A stretch of DNA of 64,000 bases from Bacteroidales bacterium (GTDB lineage: Bacteria > Bacteroidota > Bacteroidia > Bacteroidales > UBA3663), in the NCBI GenBank assembly GCA_017548545.1, contig JAFYZW010000083.1, positions 109,875 through 173,874 on the forward strand, written 5' to 3'. The first letter of the stretch is position 1. Every line of letters begins with the position of its first letter. Shown piece after piece: positions 63,201 through 64,000 of this stretch. The notes beneath the pieces were generated by a model. The model was not told where the DNA came from. It saw only the letters and a list, made by a program, of their open reading frames with translations, and searched no databases. The position numbers and the translations under genes were made by a program.

Positions 63201-63370
63201 TCCTTGAAGGCCTCGTTACCATTGAAGTAGATGTTGTACTTCGTCGTCATCGCCTTCATGCCACGGTTCAGCTTGGTGTTGCTCTTGCATGCGCTGAGGC
63301 ATACGACAATCAGCACCGCGATGCACGCCGTGCCGATCAAGTGTAGTGGATGATGACGTCGGTTATTCAA
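60287..63370 (-). CDS. porW: PorW/SprE-like TPR lipoprotein of type IX secretion
   Basis: A 1027-residue lipoprotein with lipobox ending at Cys28 (VVCLSAC), then KSNTKLNRGMKAMTTKYNIY and FNGNEAFKEG, the known PorW/SprE N-terminus, and many TPR-like helical repeats (AAATFTYTARRFWWRKYTVA, YYGLGNVALLQNDTAKAITQ). PorW links the type IX translocon to other components. The C-terminus is extremely acidic (EEESEESEEGEESEEGEGGE) and ends in a repeat-derived tail. The frame has no ATG before the signal peptide; the likely start is TTG 63370. It is directly upstream of porX. Confidence 0.92.
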   Translation of the reverse strand: MNNRRHHPLHLIGTACIAVLIVVCLSACKSNTKLNRGMKAMTTKYNIYFNGNEAFKEGLTAMENTHDEEFGQRIKLHPVYKHIDAKEPPANAQFDRAIEKSKIAVQRRSISNKPKRRGRNTPEYKLWLTHGEYNPFLHNAWILSGKAQFYKGDFNAAAATFTYTARRFWWRKYTVAECHIWTARVYAVQGFNFDAEAELGLVINPKQYSNQKELSALPVYKDLPRSLQKAFSLAQAEIMLCKPETSLEAIDYLRVGRDASHSRAQALRCDYLLAQLLEERGDLDEAYKIFGRLGHSGDDYKTQFNAKLAQINVLSKKGGTSAKNLAKIEKKFNHMRHQYRNETYLDQIYYGLGNVALLQNDTAKAITQFETALEKSTRNGIDKAIAALRLGEITFIQEDYVKAQKAYSTAMGIIDKDFKGYKEIQRLSTVLDELQTHAETVQLQDSLLKLAELPKEELDKVIAKIIKDLIKAEKEAEDQERLAEYNANRATNADPLASEDEQPTVGKQDKSWYFYNPAQVAKGKTSFQRTWGARKPEDDWRRKNKTETAFFDNDEDSKDGSSDEHLAEGLPTDSTATEGITDEQAATEESTETTEDEEANDPHKPAYYLAQIPFTDDQKQTANELIEEGLYNEGVIINEKLENFPLSIKTFRQLETRYPESQHRPDMYYAIYLMYMRMADRAQRKGDTVQQNKMMAEAEIWRHKLMDYYPESAYGVAVSDPNYIETLREMAKGQDSLYIHTYEEYLAGNTKLVHDNYNYVHEKWPLSKLMPKFLFLHALSYVQDGESQQFKEALEQLTATYPESDVSPLASLMIKGYREGRELQLGSQVRSMMWGTSLRRGDGTEEAVDASMQFLDDDNVPHVLLLAFKTDSLTNIQNNLLFEIAKFNFENYLVKDFDLEIIDTGNGLSVLVISGFDNLDELLDYHDRIDGSDTFELPDGITQIDISDPNFRLLLRGKTFEEYFDWVQATYGSADDEESEESEEGEESEEGEGGETAIEVPAIDPGNSENSEPSENPEIEPEEKENE
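60313..60348. repeat. Degenerate 9-bp repeat in the porW C-terminal codons
   Basis: Units such as TTTCGGGAT, TTTCGGAGG, GCTCTGAGT and TCTCAGAAT encode the NSENSEPSENPE tail. Sequence and period resemble the priA array. Confidence 0.6.
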
Positions 63371-63444
63371 TTTTTTTCTTATCCTTGTTTTTTATCCTTG
63401 TTTTTTTATCACGAATTTGAGAATTAAAGAATTATTTCTTTAGG

Positions 63445-63490
63445 AACCCCTCTTAACCTTTCTTAACCTCTTAACCCTTCTTACCCCCTC
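63445..63490. repeat. 10-bp tandem repeat (TTAACCCTTC-like)
   Basis: About five imperfect units (AACCCCTCTT, AACCTTTCTT, AACCTCTT, AACCCTTCTT, ACCCCCTC) reach into the stop codon of the 63481 gene and occupy the gap to porW. Same family as the trpB-trpE array. Confidence 0.85.
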
Positions 63491-63963
63491 ACCTTATCAT
63501 TACTATGGTCCACTCCGTCGGCCGAAACCGACTGGAAGCGACGCTCGCGCACCACGAGGAGCACTTCATCCATGAGCTGAAGGGGCAAGGCTATCTGCCG
63601 CAGTTGCAGCGAACGCACCCAGCCGGCTACTTCAATTTCCTTGAGTTCGTAGAAGACGTTGGCAAATTCCTCGGCTTCCTCGTCGGTGTATTCGTCCGAT
63701 TCGCGCCCTTTGTACTGGTCAAGTTCCTCATCATCGTAATAGATGATCTCATTGGAAATGGCAGCAAGCAACGAATCACGTTCGCAGGTGGCGTGTTGTC
63801 CGCAACATTCTTCGGGCACGTCCTTGGTGATTTCGAGGGGGGACGTCTCATCGGGTTTCGCCGTGCCTTCGGCTACACGCTTCTTGTAGCGTTTGTGGCC
63901 GATAAGCGAGGGAATGGTTACTACAAGCACCAGAACGACGAGTGCAGAAATCAGATATATCAT
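63481..63963 (-). CDS. Conserved small membrane-anchored protein
   Basis: A 160-residue protein with one N-terminal helix (MIYLISALVVLVLVVTIPSL), a cysteine-bearing segment EECCGQHATCERDSLLA, an acidic stretch (DEELDQYKGRESDEYTDEEA) and a helical end with VAGWVRSLQLRQIALPLQLM. I do not know its function; such proteins occur beside porW-like genes in this phylum as far as I recall. It lies 110 bp upstream of porW on the same strand and may share its transcript. Confidence 0.8.
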   Translation of the reverse strand: MIYLISALVVLVLVVTIPSLIGHKRYKKRVAEGTAKPDETSPLEITKDVPEECCGQHATCERDSLLAAISNEIIYYDDEELDQYKGRESDEYTDEEAEEFANVFYELKEIEVAGWVRSLQLRQIALPLQLMDEVLLVVRERRFQSVSADGVDHSNDKVRG

Positions 63964-63977
63964 ACAATGTTTGTTTA

Positions 63978-64000
63978 CTATTTGTCGAGCACTTCGATGG
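63978..64000 (-). CDS. 3' end of a further minus-strand gene (partial)
   Basis: At the window edge a minus-strand frame ends IEVLDK-stop (TAG complement at 63978-63980), 14 bp before the start of the small membrane protein. It may be the tail of the first gene in the same operon. Six residues are too few to be sure. Confidence 0.4.

Overview
The window is a chromosomal segment of a member of the phylum Bacteroidota, most likely a Prevotellaceae-like Bacteroidales. Four things point there. Its promoters follow the Bacteroides pattern TTTG-N20-TAnnTTTG. Most genes have A-rich leaders instead of Shine-Dalgarno sites. Lineage-typical genes are present: a hybrid two-component system (HTCS), PorX and PorW of type IX secretion, a protein with a type IX C-terminal sorting signal, a long NusB, and a trp operon in the order B-E-G-D-C-F-A. 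No rRNA, tRNA, insertion sequence, prophage or CRISPR array was found.

Layout. 1-4.4 kb: the end of an unidentified gene, then an HTCS regulator. 4.4-7.8 kb: two divergent POT-family peptide transporters. 7.8-11.4 kb: hpt, adk, ruvX, def and recA. 11.5-17.8 kb, minus strand: a probable T9SS cargo protein, rlmN, a PpiD-like chaperone, a CBS-domain membrane protein and lptC. 18-20.9 kb: thyA overlapping a WcaJ-type sugar-phosphate transferase, convergent with trmO. 21-27.9 kb: the seven-gene trp operon behind a complete-looking transcription attenuator with a WWW leader peptide. 27.9-34.7 kb: a DUF4421 protein and a tripartite RND efflux pump. 34.9-39.2 kb: a thiol/cysteine cluster (dsbD, cyuA-like, trxB). 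39.3-42.3 kb: nusB-yajC-ybbR-coaE. 42.4-47.3 kb: an accessory-looking stretch with a sigma-like protein, a DUF2167 protein, a VWA protein, a small lipoprotein and an array of six palindromes. 47.5-50.6 kb: a dynamin-like GTPase with a DUF697 membrane partner. 50.6-53.3 kb: a NUDIX protein divergent from a fused xanthine phosphoribosyltransferase-guanine deaminase. 53.4-64 kb, minus strand: an OPT transporter, a pyridoxamine kinase, priA, porX, porW and a small membrane protein.

Most notable: the trp attenuator; the 41-42 bp palindromic array in the probable 3' UTR of a lipoprotein gene; the purine-salvage fusion enzyme; a terminator hairpin nearly identical to the coding end of trpA, with a compensatory base change; and a set of short tandem repeats (7, 9 and 10 bp periods) that tend to begin at or just after stop codons and carry a stop codon in the repeat unit.
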